The notes: generated by a model from the letters alone, not told the origin. DNA of 64,000 nt from Anastrepha obliqua (GCF_027943255.1 NC_072896.1:66668501-66732500), one strand, 5' to 3'. Positions 44,290 through 56,008 are shown, counted from the first letter of the stretch. Made by a program: numbers and translations.

Positions 44290-44930
44290 CTGTCTACAGT
44301 GACGTGGGTGCCGATACGCGAGTGCGCCGACTGTTTGTCGTTTTGTCCTCGTTCACCACCATACCCATTCGCTTTGCTTTTTTATTCAGTTCCAAAAAGG
44401 CAGAACTAACGGCGCGGTTGTTAAGGCCGACGATGTCAATATCATCGACATACGCCAGCAATTGTACGCTCTTATAAAAAATTGTGCTTGAGCGATTAGG
44501 TTCTGCAGTTCGCACGATCTTTTCCAGTAACGACATTTAAATAGCCCCATTAGTTTCACAGGGATAGCAACTTCAGACTTCACGGCATATAGGTAACTCC
44601 TTTTCGTACTGTATGGGTATGGGTATGGGAAAATACCCATTCCAAGACCTGGCGTATTTTGAATACCTGGTCGGTTGTGGATTTTCCAGGTCTAACGCCA
44701 CACTGATAAAGTCCAACCGGTTGGTGAGCTTCAGCCTTTCACACAGTAAATGCGCTAGGACCTTATAGGCGATATTTACAAGGCTAATTCAGCGGTAATT
44801 GGCACAGATTGCAGGATCGCCCTTCTTGTGGATTTGACAAAGTACACTTAAATTCTAATCGGGAGACATACTTTCCTCCGACCATATTTTGCATAGGAAT
44901 CTGATGCATGCACCTTACTAGCACCTCGCC
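44290..44930 (-). pseudogene. LINE RT fragment, antisense, YVDD
   Basis: The minus strand reads, in order: VGLYQCGVRPGKSTTDQVFK near 44715-44660 (the QCGFRPGRST-DQ block), then EKIVRTAEPNRSSTIFYKSV near 44525-44470. The last block, LLAYVDDIDIVGLNNRAVSS, carries the catalytic YVDD at 44444-44455 (usual YADD). KAKRMGMVVNEDKT follows. The segment between the RPGKST and EKIVR blocks, normally over 100 codons with the FDFK/PQG motifs, is deleted. It resembles the plus-strand LINE at 47440-48500. Confidence 0.75.
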
Positions 44931-46399
44931 GCTATGTTTGTGAATGACGATTACGTCTAAATTTTCGATGATTTTTCATAATACGTTTAAAATATGTAAG
45001 AAGTTAAGCTCACTGGGTGTTTTACACCCTGACGCTAGTAAAGTAAATATTTTCTACCAAAAGACTCATGCAGTAGATTTTAAATTACAGTTTCATAGTT
45101 TAAACTCTACCTTCATCCGTTGTAAAAGAGAAAACGTCTGGTCTAGTCCTTGAATTTCTTCAATTATTTTCCAAACTAAAATCTTACTTAAAGTTAATTT
45201 ATTCCTTCAATCATTAAATGTAACGCTGCATCGCTCTTGAGCACACATAAAGTTTCAGAAAGGAAATTATACCATTTTTCTCGGATGTTGAAAAGCTTAA
45301 TTGTGAACAAATGTTATAATAAACAAGTTTTACTACTTTCAATTCGATATTTCACATTTTTTAGTGTCCCGGAATTAATGCAAAAAATCACACGATCCCG
45401 GTATTGGCATCCCTAATACACATCTATGTAAAGGGTCCACACAATAGTTTGTGTGAAATGAAACTGCACAAAGAGCAACAACACAGCAGCTGATGGGCAC
45501 CTCGCGCGGTCATTAAAACTGCATAGTATGGGTAATAGCAGTGAACGCGATTAAAATTCGGTTGCAGCAAGATATTTACACGCACACTCATACATAGGGA
45601 AGTGAATGATAAATACTTATTTGCAGTGGAAATGCCAGCTGGCAGCATTTAATGCGGTGGATATGCCCCGAACAGTGCACAATGCTCGGCTGCAGCAGTT
45701 TAACTCATTACAACTTTGTCGCCATCATTGTTGTTGCCATTATTTAACATTACTTTTTATTGGCACATATGTGCAGCTGTCGCTAACATCTTTTGTGGTA
45801 ATTGCGTTTCTGAAGGATTTGGCCCTTGTGGCGAATTGCAACACATAACCAGCAAAAACCTTTGCAACTAAAAGACCGACCACCAACACAAACAACCACT
45901 GGAATTATTGGTACTCTGTTGCTGTAATACTTGGGAGAGTGTGCGCTGTGCGTGTGTGTGTGTTGACAGCATTAGACAACAAAGCGGCTAAACTAACAAT
46001 ATTGTTGCAATTGTTATGTTGCTGTCTTTCATTCGCATTTCTTTTGCTATTTATTTTGCTCTTAGTTTTTTCTCCCTCTTTTAATCTAAAGCGCTGCTCA
46101 TTGCTGTCAACACGGGCGCCTTTTGTGTTTCCACTTACAAGAAATGACAATGTTTGTGCTTTTTCTGCTGCATTCGTTTATCTGCTGATTTATTTCGCTA
46201 TTACTCTTTCGTCTTCATTTGTTTGTGGCAAATTTGTTGCTTTTATGCTGCATTCTCATTATTCTGCATGTAACCCTATAGTAATTTTTTATACCTAATG
46301 CATAAATACGTGTGGGTATTTTTATGCAACTAATTTTTTATTTTTCAATCAAAACAACCACATAAATATGAGAACGAGATAAATCGATCAAAAGCAGTT
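44931..46399. other. Unassigned sequence
   Basis: The mixed-composition stretch 45600-46300 has long frames on both strands (for example 45939-46298 plus and 45905-46150 minus) over CA/TG-rich DNA. None shows a motif, and I take them as chance. A GGGTATGGGTATGGG run lies just upstream inside the LINE fragment at 44610. Confidence 0.45.
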
Positions 46400-47260
46400 A
46401 TGTCTGAGTTTGAGCAGCAACAAATTTTAGCTTCAAAATTAAAAAGAAGCACAACTGTGTTTTCACATTACCTTGAAAGAAAAGTACGGATGTATCAAGA
46501 GAAGAGGTAGAAAACCAAAACTCAGCGCTAGAGATGTTCTGGAAATCAAACGTTTAGCTATAAAAAATTGAATGGTCCTGCTGAAATCAACCACACTCAT
46601 AATTTGAAAGTTAATACTCGTCGTTTGCAAGAAATTTTGCAAGCGGGTTCTAGTCTAGAATATGTAAAACAAGTACCGAAACCTAAGTGAACCACACGAC
46701 ACAAACGGGCCAGGTTGACATTTCTACGAAAGTACCAATATTGGGAGGATTAATGGGAAAGAGTAGTGTTTTTCGATGAAAATAAGTTCAATGTGGACGG
46801 ATCAGATGGTCCCAAAATATATTGGCATGATAAACTGAAGATACAGGAAAAGAGAATGGCTCGTTATTTCGGAGGCGGTTCTGTCATGGTTTTGGGCAGC
46901 CATTAGGGTAAAAGCACAATGCCTAGGTATCTATTTGAAACCCACAAAAATGAATAGTATCAAGTATATGGTATAAACTAAGTACTTATTACTTGTTTGA
47001 TTATAATTTCGATTAAGAGTGGATTTTCCTGCATGACAGTGCAGCTTTTCATGCTGCCAAAGCAAGAAACGAATTTTTGTCAGCGAAAAAAATACCAATT
47101 TTAGGGTAGCCATGGGCAACAATTTTTCAATCGGTTTTCAAAAATGAAAGACAGAAAGCGCTAACATCTTTAGAAGCGCGATTAATATCGAATGGTCAAA
47201 ATTGGGCAAAATATTATAAAAAAATTAATCAATTCGATGCCTCGAAGATTTCATTAAGTT
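46400..47260 (+). pseudogene. Tc3-like transposase, heavily mutated
   Basis: It starts MSEFEQQQILASKLKRSTTV at 46400 (helix-turn-helix region). VNTRRLQEILQAGSSLEYVK follows near 46610. Near 46765-46850, VVFFDENKFNVDGSDGPKIY holds the first catalytic Asp in FDENKFNVDGSDG, typical of Tc3/Tc1, followed by YFGGGSVMVLGS. Near 47025-47095, DFLHDSAAFHAAKARNEFLS holds the second Asp. The NPIENLW-type block expected after about 47110 has become ILG(stop)PWATIFQSVFKNER. At least six stops or frameshifts are present. No TIRs were found. Confidence 0.75.
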
Positions 47261-47439
47261 AAGCTTCAAGTTGTAAATTAACCCCAAGATATCGATTTGT
47301 TCATTTTAAAATTTACTTTCATAATAATTAATTTAAGTTGCGTGAAATGTGTCCTTATTGCTGGATATTTTTAAAACATTATCATTACAAGTCCCTGATT
47401 TTTCTTCCAAAATAGCTGCATAATATTCTCTTGAATTGC
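47261..47439. other. Short spacer
   Basis: AT-rich, nothing recognised. Confidence 0.5.
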
Positions 47440-48500
47440 CTTATAATGTACATATATACCATAAATATGTGCACGAATTAGCGAAGGACTTCAAACTCTG
47501 AATAAACATCTGTGGAGATAAACACGGCAACGTCCTAACGAAAGAAAGTGCTTTCATTGAACGCTGGAAAGCATTTTTTGCTGATCTATACATCCTCGTT
47601 TCAACAAGAACTCTTAAGTGGCTCAGAGTTGCCCGCAGAAGGAAAAAACAATGAGCTTGGAGCGACCTGGAGGAGATCGACAAAGCTATACACCGCGCAA
47701 AAACAACAAGGCCCCCGGTGAGGATACAATCGAAATACTGTAAGTCCTAGACGAAGAAGGGCTTCAAATTATTCATCGCTTTATCCTACGACTATAGCTT
47801 TTAGAATACATTTCCCAAAATTGGCGAGCATCTATAACAAAGGCGGCAAAATCTCCTGTGAAAATTTCCGCAGACTCCTCTATTCAACAGGTCATACAAG
47901 ATGTTTTCCAGCATTCTTGCATCGAGACTTATAGAAAGCATTTTAGGCGAATATCAAGGTGGCTTCCGGACACAGACATGCACCTACTTTATATAGATTT
48001 CAAACAAGAGTTCGACAGCATCCACCGCTGTAAAGTCCCTAAAGTGTTGGCAAAACTGGGCATCAGCAGCAAACTGGCCAATGTGGAGACGGCCGCTCTG
48101 ACAAACACTACCGGAAAAGTAGAAGTCCAGCAGTGGAGTCAAACAAGGGGACTCTCTCTCTACAACCTTTTTAAACTTGCTACTGCATTATGTAATTGGA
48201 GATCAGGTAAAATGTGGCAATATCTTTAGCTATTCAGGGCTAACCGTTGACATCACGATAATCGCGCGAAATAAAAAATACCTGGTAGAACTTTTTCTCA
48301 ACGTTCTGAAACCCCGCGGTCCAAAATAAGTGCAAACAAAAACCTGAAGATTTCACCCAAGGTGGAGAAAAGACAGCCAGAAGATATGGTGATTTTCACT
48401 TACCGCTTCGAGTGCTTACAATCGTTTAAGTATGCGGGCGTCACAATACAAAACGACAATAGCTCACACGACACAATACAGTGCAATATTTGAATATTTT
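47440..48500 (+). pseudogene. LINE RT remnant, plus strand
   Basis: After a weak endonuclease-RT linker (KESAFIERWKAFFADLYI near 47545) the frame at 47858-48229 reads SCENFRRLLYSTGHTRCFPA in one phase. In the next phase it reads LLYIDFKQEFDSIHRCKVPK (the FVDF..AFDSI palm block, first catalytic Asp) and LAKLGISSKLANVETAALTN. GKVEVQQWSQTRGLS follows (the R-G-L-R-QGD area is decayed). The YADD block is not found; sequence after 48230 (FSYSGLTVDITIIARN) occupies its expected position. It is related in style to the antisense fragment at 44290-44930. Confidence 0.7.
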
Positions 48501-49834
48501 CGGGTACAGATTCTTTCAGTTGATTTTGCCTCAATTTGTTATTTTTCGTTTTTTGTTCATTTTTTTTCTTTTTTTTTTAACATTGAAATCAATTGCAAAA
48601 GCTGAAACAACAATAACAATAACAAAAACAACACTAATAATAACAAACAAATAAGTACTTTTAGATACATAAAGAGGTTATACGAGTAGATGTTGGGTAT
48701 TTGACGTACAATTCCGAAGTAGTTTGGGGCTTCCTTTCTCTTCTGCTGCCAGCGATGCTGACTGTCAGGCAACCAGAACGCTTCAGATAAGCTTTCACAT
48801 GGACCCCAATTCTCTTAAATGTCTGTATTGTTAGTCCTATTTTTGTAGCTGATTTTCGATTATTCCCTATTCGTATAATTTGTTTTCATGCTTTCTTAGC
48901 ATTCTTTTTGTTATTTTTTATTTTTACTGTCTGCCTAAATGAGAGGGTTAACTGTACGAACCATTTGAACACGTCTAGACGGCACCACCGCTAGCGTTTG
49001 TTGCCGACGGAAGTGTAAGAAAAATTTTTGACCCTCCTCATTCTTTCCCATCCTTCTGCGCTGTTGTCCAATGGTGAATTTTTCTTGTTTTTACTATTTT
49101 TGGCTATGGACAATGATGTTGTCATTGGCGACAGAGACAGAACATATACCTATGTCTACAATAATAGCAGCGCGACATATTGAAGAGTTTTGACAAATTA
49201 TTTAAATTATATTAATTATTTTTAATTACTTTTTTTTATTTTTTTATAAAAATATAGTTTAGAGTACTCATGACGTGTAAATATATTAGATTCCAGAAAA
49301 AGGTTATGAATGTACACCAAAATTACGGCTATATTCAGGCCTATGGTTTCCTACGGGACCCTAGTACGGCATCAATGGAAGTTCTCCTAAAACGCACACT
49401 GCTTCAAATTCATATTCAATTCGAAGGAAGGACGCTATACTAAGAACAACCAAAACAACCAATAACTCTCGTGTTCATTTAAATCGCAGGCAGTTTCATA
49501 TTCTTGCTGAATTAATCCCTGAAATCTCAATGTTACGTCATATGCTGTTACTGATATTCAGTTTTGTCAAACGCTTCAAGACTGAGCTGGGAAATAAAAT
49601 TGCTTGGCAAGGGTTATTTGGTTCAACCAACAAGATGAACCAAATCATGATAACATGGTACACGGAAAGATCTCTCATCGAGGAAGGTGCGCGAGCAGGT
49701 GTTTGCGGACCGGAAAGCGCTAAGCAAGAATACACATACAAAGTGGCGCAAAATTAATCACCTTACCGAAAAATACAGACAAGAAATGTAGCTCACAAAG
49801 TTCAGAATGAAGGTTTTCATCACTCAAAAATACG
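48501..49834. other. Unassigned sequence with a CAA-type simple repeat
   Basis: AACAACAATAACAATAACAA-type repeat at 48600-48655. The minus-strand frame there is repeat-driven. 49530-49757 is open on both strands without a motif. Confidence 0.45.
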
Positions 49835-50330
49835 ATGATCAATATTGAGCCACCTTGTATATTTCATACTGAAGTCTACGCTATAGAAAGATGCGTGCAC
49901 TTTGAACGCAGCTATAACACCAGAATTATAGCTGCTTTTACTGATAGCCGGCAGCAATCGAGGTTCTCAACTCCTTCCGTGTTGCATCAAAACTGGTGCT
50001 GGGATGTCTTGATAAACTGGAATATCTTAAGCCAGAGCAATCAATAGATTAGCCAAGAAATGGGGAGGCCTTCCCATTTATATGGCCAGAGTCATTTTGT
50101 GATCTAGGAACAGGTAACTTATCCGATCTTATTCAGGAAATAAAGGAAAGACAAATAAGATCAAATTGAAACAATCTACCAGCACTGATGCATAAGCGAC
50201 ACAAGCACCTGGATAAACATTTGACCAGAGGAGGAAATGGGACTTAATAAAATAGGAAAAAAACTTATTGGGGAAGTTGGGCTTGGAGAAATGCTCTGAG
50301 CCCATGAATATCTTTCAGATTGCAACGCTA
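49835..50330 (+). pseudogene. LINE RNase H fragment A
   Basis: CIFHTEVYAIERCVHFERSY (QAEV..IE block) and IIAAFTDSRQQSRFSTPSVL (TDS..A block with the catalytic Asp) are followed by loss of frame. NRLAKKWGGLPIYMA occurs near 50050. Typical RNase H of an I-type LINE, minus the N-terminal strand that carries DGS. Confidence 0.7.
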
Positions 50331-50475
50331 AATCCCCTTAAAATAATGATAAGCTTTTTAGTGCTGTTAGTTTTAGTTAACTCAGTTTGGGTACAATATT
50401 GTGCCTTGTAAAGTAGCTCACAACCCACGTTGATTTTTGTTTTTGTTGTGATGACGGTGTTATGCATTTTCTATA
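50331..50475. other. Short spacer between two RNase H fragments
   Basis: AT-rich; nothing recognised. Confidence 0.4.
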
Positions 50476-51510
50476 TTGAAGACAACTAGCCGTCAAAGCG
50501 GCGCCAACACTGAGACAAACAACCAGGGATACTCAAGCTTACTTGGGATGTTTCCTGATATTCCCAACACCACTGACTTTTGTGACTCGATGAAAACATA
50601 TCTTGACAGGCCTTACACAATCCATTTTCCATCCAGAGAGGACTGGGAAGATGGTTTAATAAATAATGAAAACGGTGTGAGTATAAATATTGATGGCTCA
50701 AAACTTAATGATCAAATGGGAGGTGGTGAATATTCCGAAACTATATATTCTTTCGCTGGCCTGATCCTTGCAGCGCCTTTCAAGACAAAATCATGACAAT
50801 CGTAGAAAGCCTTTTAGCGCTAAAAAAAAGCGTCGTCATAGTTAGACAAATCTTCATAGAGAGTGTTACAAATTATTAAAAATACTTGCGCAGTTTTTTT
50901 CTACTAATCTACCCTGGGTGCCAGGACGTAGTAAAATTTAAGTTAACTCTAAGGCAAATGAGTTAACTAGATTGTGATCCTCGCACTAAATTAGTAAGGA
51001 CATGGTCGGCATATCCATGCCCTGGGCAACAGTAAACTTTTAATAAACTGACCCACAATTACTGTTGACAATTTACAACTGAAAATAGATAAACACCTGT
51101 GCAATCAGTAGCCAAACGTGGCCCCCAATGGAATATAGGTTGCACTAAGAGCCTTCTTTAATTATGTATTAAGGATTCGAGAATCGTTGTAGGTGCCCTA
51201 TCTGGGCACTGTCTCAAAGGAAGACATGCCAATAGATTATGGGCATCATCCAGTGACTATTGTGGAGAAGAGGAGAGACTGTCGAAGGCCTTCTATGGGG
51301 ATGCATGGTCAGTTGAGATTGCTCGGTCTCGCTTTTCTTGACAACATTGCGGATGTGGCGAATTTCAAACTAGCAACTATAGACAGTTTTTTAAAGGCCA
51401 CATAATGGTTTAGAGAGGACCAAATAGAATAGAGAAGGTGGTATCACAAGGGCCTCTTACTGTCATAGGTTCGTAGAGGGCTAGCTACTTCACCTAACTT
51501 AACCTATGAA
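50476..51510 (+). pseudogene. LINE RNase H and C-terminal tail fragment B
   Basis: The frame 50476-50796 contains DRPYTIHFPSREDWEDGLIN and VSINIDGSKLNDQMGGGEYS, the first RNase H strand with DGS. The core then decays (STNLPWVPGR near 50905 stands for the WVPGH block). Near 51180-51400, RIVVGALSGHCLKGRHANRL and SVEIARSRFS / GLAFLDNIADVANFKLATID form the C-terminal GH..L/CR.C tail. Because fragment A also carries RNase H, these are two adjacent copies on the same strand. Confidence 0.75.
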
Positions 51511-53104
51511 TTTTCTTCCATAAACAAGTACTCCTAACTTTTTCATCAGAAAATACAAAAGATCGTCGAAAGCATATTATCGATTTTTGAGACACTTGAA
51601 AATTTGCATTTTATTATATTATAACAAAATTGAAAGGACATATTCGAAAGTTTTTTAAAGGTTCTGATTAAAAGGTTTAGAATTTTGAAGAAAGTTTGTT
51701 GAATTTTTTTAAATCTTATACAAAAAAATTAAATAAAAATTAAATATATACTCAAAATCTTATTATATATGGCGCTGCTATTGTTGTGAACACGACTGTA
51801 AACAAACATAATATACATATACATACAAACATGTATAAGCCCACATGTACACACTTTTATAATAATATTCCATATGTGTATGTACCGCTCCCAATCAATG
51901 CAACCATAAAAATATAACGAACCCATAACCTGCAGTGAAAAGAGAAATTCCATCGCAGCCAAATTAAAGTGTTGGAGATATCGAATTCAATAATTTTTGT
52001 GTGCCACTTAAAAGGACAGCAATGCAGTAAAAATTCCATTCCGCGTGATTGCTTTCGGGCTTTAAATATTTGATTCATAGCGTAGAATTCACGGCAAAGG
52101 ACTCCATTTTTGCATTTTCTTTGACGATTACGGGTTTTGTGCTACTTTATATCTACATATTACCTGAAATGAAAGACTTCGATCAGGTGCAAAGAAAAAA
52201 TATATCGACAAAATGAAAATGTAAGCTTAAAAGGCATGACATTAGCGAAATGAAGCGGAAATTTCAATTTAAAAATTTTAATTGAATGGTGAAATTAAAA
52301 ATTATTTATTTATGCTCTCAAATGAAAAGCTGGGATATTCAGTGAATTATTCAGAATAAAAATTTAATTTGCGAATTGGTCGTATGCTTCTTGGAGTGTT
52401 AAATTGCCTTCTCAAAAATGTCAAACTCGTCCACTTGGTTACTTGGTTGAGCTGCCAGGCCAAACAAAGCCTCACGTAGACCGAATGCGCCCACATTCTA
52501 ATCAAAGGCATTCACCACCATTGAAACCTATTTTCAAAGCAGAAATCAACACTGCTGTCCCTCGATGATCTGAAGAGCTCCCCACGCCCTACGGTTCCGT
52601 CTTCAATGCGCATTTGCTCTTGTAAGGCCCCGTGTGTCTGTGCGAGCAAGAACAAAAGGCGGTGCTCTGTCAGTGGCCCGACTAAAAGCGTTTAGTCCTC
52701 TCTTATAAGAAATGGTAGAAAGTTAGGCTACCTACTATTAATAGTTTTTGCACCTTTATAATTATGCGTTCGCTTCCTCCTTCTGTCTGTTTATCTGTTT
52801 GTAGGCTTGAGGTAAGAAATAAAAATAAATAAAAAAAATAAAATAAATAAAATTTTGGAATATACTCGTATAATAGTTTCTTAAAGTTAAGTATCTTCGG
52901 TTCCTTTTAACATTTCTATATTTGTTCTTTAATTTATAAGGATAAAATATACTTTTTAAATAACATTTTCTTTCAAAAATAATTTTGTTTTTAGAAGAAG
53001 TATCGCCAACGCCCTTGGATTACTTGGCATGGATTCGCTAAATTTCTAATTACTAGATTACGGATTTTAAATTGAAAAAAAAGAACGAAAAATTAAATTG
53101 TTTG
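51511..53104. other. Unassigned sequence
   Basis: TATACATATACATACAAACA microsatellite near 51805-51830. A GC-richer stretch at 52430-52690 (CCGTCTTCAATGCGCATTTG, GGCCCCGTGTGTCTGTGCGA) stands out from AT-rich flanks, with no recognised domain. Confidence 0.4.
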
Positions 53105-53290
53105 GGCAATCTTTATTATTTTTGGGTTTATTTCATCACATCCCTTTCAAATGTTGGCCGCCACTGCGCTGTAATTCGGCCATCCGTGAACACCAATGTT
53201 GAATGACTCGCTGGCGGACTTCGGTCGGTATCTCGTGAATAACTTTAGTAATGTTGGCTTCCAATGCCTCAATCAACAAAACATTTAAAC
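53105..53290 (-). pseudogene. Rosa-type mariner C-terminal fragment
   Basis: The minus strand reads LIEALEANITKVIHEIPTEV then IQHWCSRMAELQRSGGQHLK, the last 50 residues of a DD41D-type transposase, followed by a double stop. It lies just upstream of the larger rosa-type element but on the opposite strand and is a different copy. Confidence 0.65.
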
Positions 53291-53339
53291 TTTACATAAT
53301 ATATATCATATATACGGATTTGAACTAGGTATTATTTGA

Positions 53340-54545
53340 AGAATGGTAACACTTAGCTGTCATCTGATTTGACAAAAAATTAGTTTTATTCTTCCGCTGT
53401 TTATACGCTCAAAGAACGCTGGGAAATATTGCAACATTACTTTGAAAATCATGGTAACGTTGCAGAATGTGTACGAAAATTACGTACGGCAATGGGAAGA
53501 AGAAAAGCACCGAATGAAGCGTATGTGCGTTACTTTGCAAAAAAAGTAAGAGAAACTGGGTTGCTTGTTGACAAACCAACGTGTGACCGACCAAAAACCG
53601 TGCGTACTCCCGAAAATATTGCTGCTTTTGCCGAGAGTGTTCGTCAATCACCAGGAACATCAGTTCACCGTCGTTCTCAACAATTGGACATTTCAGAGAC
53701 ATCATTGAGACGAATTTTACGTAAAGACCTTGGTATGACGCCGTACAAAGTCCAATTGGTTCGGCAGCTGAAGCAAACCGACCACCCAATGCGTTTTCGC
53801 TTCGCTTCATGGGCTTGGGATCGACTTGAAGAAGATAAAGACTTTTACCGAAAAATCATCTTTTCGGATGAAGCTCATTTTCATCTCGGCGGGTATGTTA
53901 ACAAGCAAAATTGCCGCACTTGGGGATCAGAAAACCCGCACGCACTCGAAGAAAAGCCGACGCATTCACAACGAGTCACCGTTTGGTGCGGATTTTGGTC
54001 GAGAGGCATCATTGGTCCATTTTTCTTCGAAAATGAGCGAGGAGTGGCCGTAACCGTCAATGGAGAGCATTACCGGGCCATGTTGAACGAATTTTTGTTC
54101 CGAGAAATTGAAGAGGAGGATATTGGTGGCATTTGGTTCCAACAAGATGGCGCTACTTGCCACACAGCGAAGGCTACGATCAATCTTTTGCGCACTGTCT
54201 TCGAAGATCGCATTATCAGCCGAAATTCTGATATCGTTTGGCCGCCTCGGAGCTGCGATTTGACGCCGTTGGATTATTATCTTTGGGGTGCCGTCAAAGT
54301 CCAGTGTTATGCCAACAAACCAGCAACAATTAATGCACTGAAGACCAACATACGTGATGTCATAGCTGAAATACAGCCGCATACAATAGAAAATGTGTTG
54401 AAAAACTGGACCGATCGTATGGGATGGTGCATGGCTAGCCGAGGCAGCCATATGAATGAAGTTGTGTTCCATCATTAACCGGAAGGATTGTACTTAAAAA
54501 TAAAAAAAACAGTTTAGAAAAATATTGAGTAGTTTCTTTTTTATA
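53340..54545 (+). mobile_element. Rosa-type (DD41D) mariner, nearly intact coding region
   Basis: The boundaries are approximate because matching TIRs were not resolved: about 40 bp precede the coding part and about 65 bp follow it. The coding part is open for 365 codons. Size and protein fit a DD41D mariner of about 1.2-1.3 kb. It is distinct from the 1-2.2 kb copy, whose transposase has a different N-terminus. Confidence 0.75.
53384..54478 (+). CDS. Rosa-type mariner transposase, complete core but no ATG
   Basis: The frame is open from the TAG at 53381-53383 to the stop at 54478. It opens FYSSAVYTLKERWEILQHYF with no ATG; the position just before VYTLKER is GCT, where an initiator Met would be expected. 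The first non-ATG candidate is TTG at 53429. A helix-turn-helix-like region (SQQLDISETSLRRILRKDLG) leads to MTPYKVQLVRQLKQTDHPMR. The catalytic residues are IFSDEAHFHLGG, WFQQDGATCHTA and CDLTPLDYYLWG, with 41 residues between the second and third Asp. No internal stop or frameshift is seen in about 365 codons. The ORF is either translated from a non-ATG codon or silenced by the loss of its start. Confidence 0.9.
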   Translation, partial: FYSSAVYTLKERWEILQHYFENHGNVAECVRKLRTAMGRRKAPNEAYVRYFAKKVRETGLLVDKPTCDRPKTVRTPENIAAFAESVRQSPGTSVHRRSQQLDISETSLRRILRKDLGMTPYKVQLVRQLKQTDHPMRFRFASWAWDRLEEDKDFYRKIIFSDEAHFHLGGYVNKQNCRTWGSENPHALEEKPTHSQRVTVWCGFWSRGIIGPFFFENERGVAVTVNGEHYRAMLNEFLFREIEEEDIGGIWFQQDGATCHTAKATINLLRTVFEDRIISRNSDIVWPPRSCDLTPLDYYLWGAVKVQCYANKPATINALKTNIRDVIAEIQPHTIENVLKNWTDRMGWCMASRGSHMNEVVFHH

Positions 54546-54580
54546 GCATTTCTAATTCCGTAAAGTTATATGGCGGACCC

Positions 54581-54712
54581 GATATATATATATATATAAT
54601 TGGCGCATACACCCTTTTTGGGTGTTTGGCCGAGCTCCTCCTCCTATTTGTGACGTGCGTGTTGATGTTGCTCCACAAATGGAGGGGCCTACAGTTTCAA
54701 GTCGATTCCCAA
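54581..54712 (-). mobile_element. SINE 3' half, antisense, with TA tail
   Basis: (TA)n at 54583-54598 is followed by TTGGCGCATACACCC (3' tip of the SINE) and CCGAGCTCCTCCTCCTATTT, running to TCAAGTCGATTCCC near 54710. 5'-truncated; same family as the 56-kb copy. Confidence 0.8.
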
Positions 54713-55034
54713 AGGACAATGCAGAAGTTTTTGTTAATAATTTAAACTTTCCTTCCAATCGAGCAATGGTAGAATTTTGGAGAGCTACACCGAAAGCCTC
54801 CCAAATGTGTATTGAAAGAGTTTTTGTTAAAACCTCTCTGTGATCTATAACGAGCAATGAGGGAGTCTACTATAAGTATTATAAACGTTTTTTTACTAGT
54901 TTGAAAAAATAAACAAAATTGTTCAGAAATCTCTTTTGTTGCTTAAAAAATTATGTAAAAAGGAGTACCCTTTTGTTCATTGCTTGGGGAGACCTAACTT
55001 CATGTTCCACTCTGATGCGATTGCTACTCTCGGG
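54713..55034. other. Unassigned sequence with a short open frame
   Basis: The plus strand reads EVFVNNLNFPSNRAMVEFWR then a stop at 54841-54843. I do not recognise it. It adjoins the SINE, so it may belong to the insertion target. The rest to 55034 holds nothing recognisable. Confidence 0.3.
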
Positions 55035-55155
55035 GTTTCCAATTATCTGTCGAGGAGCAACCGCTATTAGAAAAAACTTTTTCTATCAGGGTTCAAACCC
55101 GTGCACTTCGGAATGGTAGTCATGCAGCACCTATTTCGGCTACGGTGGCCGGCAT
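55035..55155 (-). mobile_element. SINE head (tRNA part), antisense
   Basis: On the minus strand, GCCGTAGCCGAAATAGGTG (A box) and GGGTTTGAACCCTGA (B-box-like) are followed by AGAAAAAGTTTTTTCTAATA and GCGGTTGCTCC. Only the head and the first bases of the body are present. Confidence 0.75.
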
Positions 55156-55234
55156 ATATAGATAGTGATCAGATTGGAGGTAATTTTCGCAATAGGGCAA
55201 CTCGAAGGCATGCAAGAACAGCCATTACATCCAT

Positions 55235-55450
55235 TAACAACAAAACCAAAATTAAGAAAAAGTTTTTTCTAGTATCGGTTTCCCTTCGGCAGGCAATGGC
55301 AAACCTCCAGGTGTATTTCTGCCATGAAAAAGTTCCTCATAAAAAATATCTGCCGTTCGGAGGCGGCTTGATACTCTAGGTTCCTCCATTTGTGGAACAA
55401 CATCAAGACGCACATCACAAATAGGAGGAAGAGCTCGGCCAAGCACCCAA
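55235..55450 (+). mobile_element. SINE body, plus strand, lacking the head
   Basis: It starts in the linker after the B box (AAAATTAAGAAAAAGTTTTT) and continues through CTTCGGCAGGCAATGGCAAA, GTATTTCTGCCATGAAAAAG and CACAAATAGGAGGAAGAGCT to the (TA)-rich tail at 55451-55505. Together with the antisense head 80 bp upstream it forms a head-to-head pair. Confidence 0.8.
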
Positions 55451-55505
55451 TTATATAAATATATTTATATAATTATATTTATATATATATATATATATGT
55501 ATACC
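55451..55505. repeat. TA-rich microsatellite
   Basis: TATAAATATATTTATATAAT then (TA)n; continuous with the 3' end of the SINE and therefore probably derived from its tail. Confidence 0.8.
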
Positions 55506-55761
55506 ATAGGGATGTCGACATGAAGCACTTTTGGTTTTTCCCATAAACGTAAGCAGCTGTGAAGTATCATACTTTACATTTGTTATTTACGATAGAAAGT
55601 TTAATATTAGATATGAACGACAAAAAATTAATTGACTAAGTCGAAAATTATCCGTTTTTTTTACGACAAAATTCAAATGTTGTTCTAGCTAGTGCAGTAA
55701 GTTTATGGTTACGCCATGACTAATCGGCAAATGAACTAATGTTGCGACTAAGGCGTTATGC
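55506..55761. other. Unassigned AT-rich sequence
   Basis: No gene is recognised. Confidence 0.5.
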
Positions 55762-55950
55762 CTACGGCACTAATAATTGTAGAGTTAGGGGGACATAGTT
55801 GCTCTCAGTTGCTCTCAAAATCCTTTGTCGCTGTGCTTGTTGTTGTTTTCTCAGCACTGCGTGAGTCGGAGACTCTTGATTTCGTGCAACTTTTGCCGCA
55901 CGGAGCCACGACGAGTTTTTGGATAGATCAGATTTCCGTTTCCGAGGCAT
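55762..55950 (-). pseudogene. Possible N-terminus of a Helitron-type protein
   Basis: The minus-strand frame of 62 codons starts MPRKRKSDLSKNSSWLRAAK and continues QESPTHAVLRKQQQAQRQR, ending LLVP. A basic MPRKRKS-type start followed by Q/R-rich short repeats is common to N-termini of arthropod Helitron Rep/helicase-like proteins, but the region is low in complexity and no Rep or helicase motif is nearby. Other basic proteins could look alike. Confidence 0.35.
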
Positions 55951-56008
55951 TTTTAAAGAAGAACAGAGTAAGAATTAAAATCAGTGGTAAGATTTAAAAT
56001 AATCGGGC

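Noticed and set aside
45905..46298. Overlapping plus and minus open frames
   Set aside because: CA/TG-rich sequence gives open frames on both strands; no recognisable family.
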